From positions 269,225 through 333,224 of the forward strand of contig JAUJYZ010001221.1 in the NCBI GenBank assembly GCA_033675265.1: 64,000 nt of DNA. The letters are read 5' to 3'. Below are positions 63,091-64,000 of the stretch, piece after piece. The number at the start of each line of letters is the position of its first letter. Positions within the stretch are counted from its first letter, which is position 1. The position numbers and the translations under genes were made by a program. The DNA comes from Actinostola sp. cb2023. Taxonomy: Eukaryota > Cnidaria > Anthozoa > Actiniaria > Actinostolidae. The notes under the pieces were generated by a model, which did no database searches, was not told where the DNA came from, and worked only from the letters and a program-made list of their open reading frames with translations.

Positions 63091-63299
63091 GGTCAAATGA
63101 TGGTATTCCTGTGGTATAAATACTGAGAATGACTGGGGAGAGTTCGTTCGGTATCCCAAGATCCCTCGCGCGCCATTTAACTACAAGATGGAAGGGTCAA
63201 ATGAATGGTATTCCTGTGGTATAAATACTGAGAAAGATTGGGGAGAGTTCGTTCGGTATCCCAAGATCCCTCGCGCGCCATTTAACTACAGGATGGAGG
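63091..63299 (+). repeat. 104-bp tandem duplication with TATA-like box
   Basis: Two nearly identical copies (63091-63194 and 63195-63299). Each contains GGTATAAATACTGAGAA and CCCTCGCGCGCCATTTAACTA. TATAAATA looks like a core promoter element, so this may be a duplicated promoter segment. Confidence 0.75.
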
Positions 63300-63458
63300 A
63301 ACAGCAAATAGGTGAAAGACAACAACAACGGTAACCGCGATTACTAATGTCAAAAAGAATGCACAACTACAACTGCTTCTTTGACCGCCTTTTGTTCTGT
63401 CCCACAATGCTTAGCAAACCTGTAAAACGGTCGCGAGCGCGTGCGCGCGCAAAGCTAT

Positions 63459-63485
63459 TGACGTCATAATAGTTGAATGACGTCA
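63459..63485. promoter_or_regulatory. Two perfect CRE palindromes
   Basis: TGACGTCA occurs at 63459-63466 and again at 63478-63485, 19 bp apart, just after an alternating GC-rich tract. TGACGTCA is the CREB/ATF site. The position, about 170 bp before the partial exon, suggests a promoter; binding is not shown. Confidence 0.55.
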
Positions 63486-63645
63486 TATTAATTTAGAATG
63501 CAATTTGTTTTGAACAGTTCAGACGTATATTTAATCACTCGCGAAATTTATCATTTTAAACCAAAAATGGGAGCTTGTTTTTCTAATTTAAAGCTCAAAC
63601 GGACTAACAAAGTTTAGTCCAGTTCCTTTAAAAGCCTGTCCTTTC

Positions 63646-64000
63646 AGCCAGCAGCTGTTAAAACGAGCACAGACTTTACTAGACGAAGAAAACGCTCTTC
63701 TGAAGAAAAGTGTCTTCACGCAAACCGAGTTAAGCTTTTTGCGCATGAGCAACGAAAAGCAAAGATGTCAGACTCCAACGTGGTTGAGTTACGACTTGGA
63801 CCTTGATGGGAACATCGTGGCAAAAGGTTTAAAGAGATATTGTCCCGATAAACTTGAAAAAGATCCCAAACTACCGGTTCTTACAATGGAAATGCTTTTG
63901 GAGAAGCAAGCTCAGGCGGAAAGAAATAGAAACAAACAGCTTGAAAACAGAAGAAAGGCTTCCATGAGGTCTGTAGAGGTGAAGCCAAGGCAAGAGTACG
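63646..64000 (+). CDS. Partial unknown coding exon, runs off window
   Basis: Open frame to the last base, read from AGC at 63646: QQLLKRAQTLLDEENALL near the start, then SYDLDLDGNIVAKGLKRY and a Lys/Arg/Gln/Glu-rich stretch with EKQAQAERNRNKQ. The first part looks like a short coiled coil. I do not recognise the family. A pyrimidine-rich CTGTCCTTTCAG ends at 63647 and could be a splice acceptor; the first in-frame ATG is near 63733. Two CRE sites and a duplicated TATA-like segment lie upstream, consistent with a promoter. A separate 16-codon frame at 63568 (MGACFSNLKLKRTNKV, then stop) might be an upstream ORF; the gap from it to the acceptor is too short for a typical intron. Confidence 0.5.

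Overview
This window is invertebrate animal nuclear DNA. It has a spliced gene with canonical GT-AG introns, is AT-rich, and is packed with minisatellites, (ATT)n runs and short inverted-repeat transposons. No bacterial operon, ribosome binding site or CRISPR is present. The mix of element types (BEL/Pao, pogo/mariner-like, PIF/Harbinger-like, Mutator-like, hammerhead-bearing retroelement) fits an aquatic invertebrate, perhaps an anthozoan cnidarian. The sequence alone does not prove the phylum.

Region 1 (about 6.4-25.3 kb, minus strand) is a complete five-exon NUP50 gene (nuclear pore protein, 385 residues) spread over 19 kb. Its introns are inflated by repeats. Intron 3 holds a 7.7-kb array of an 87-bp unit that sits inside a transposon-like frame with inverted ends and a TTA duplication. 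Intron 2 holds a 43-bp array that reaches to within about 10 bases of the exon 2 splice donor and was later hit by a 633-bp element. Inverted-repeat elements lie just upstream of the start codon.

Region 2 (27.3-35.6 kb and 47.6-55.3 kb, minus strand) is a pair of duplicated blocks. Each has a 111-bp minisatellite, an (ATT)n tract and a long uninterrupted reading frame coding for ankyrin repeats, then a protein kinase, then a KEN ribonuclease domain. This is the domain order of vertebrate RNase L, with an IRE1-like catalytically complete kinase and a greatly expanded ankyrin array. Copy A (2,153 aa) is intact. Copy B (1,624 codons) lacks the N-terminus and has a 2-base homopolymer expansion that shifts the frame inside KEN. 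These two loci are the most interesting content.

Region 3 (36-47 kb, 55-63 kb) is a transposon graveyard: a BEL/Pao reverse-transcriptase fragment beside a 68-bp-arm hairpin, several MITE families present twice in the window, a Mutator-like 1.4-kb element with 9-bp duplications, a TTAA-flanked element, and a 34-bp minisatellite at three loci. At 60.1-60.34 kb two hammerhead ribozymes lie head to head in an inverted repeat. At the right edge two perfect CRE sites and a duplicated TATA-containing segment precede a partial plus-strand reading frame of unknown function that runs off the window.
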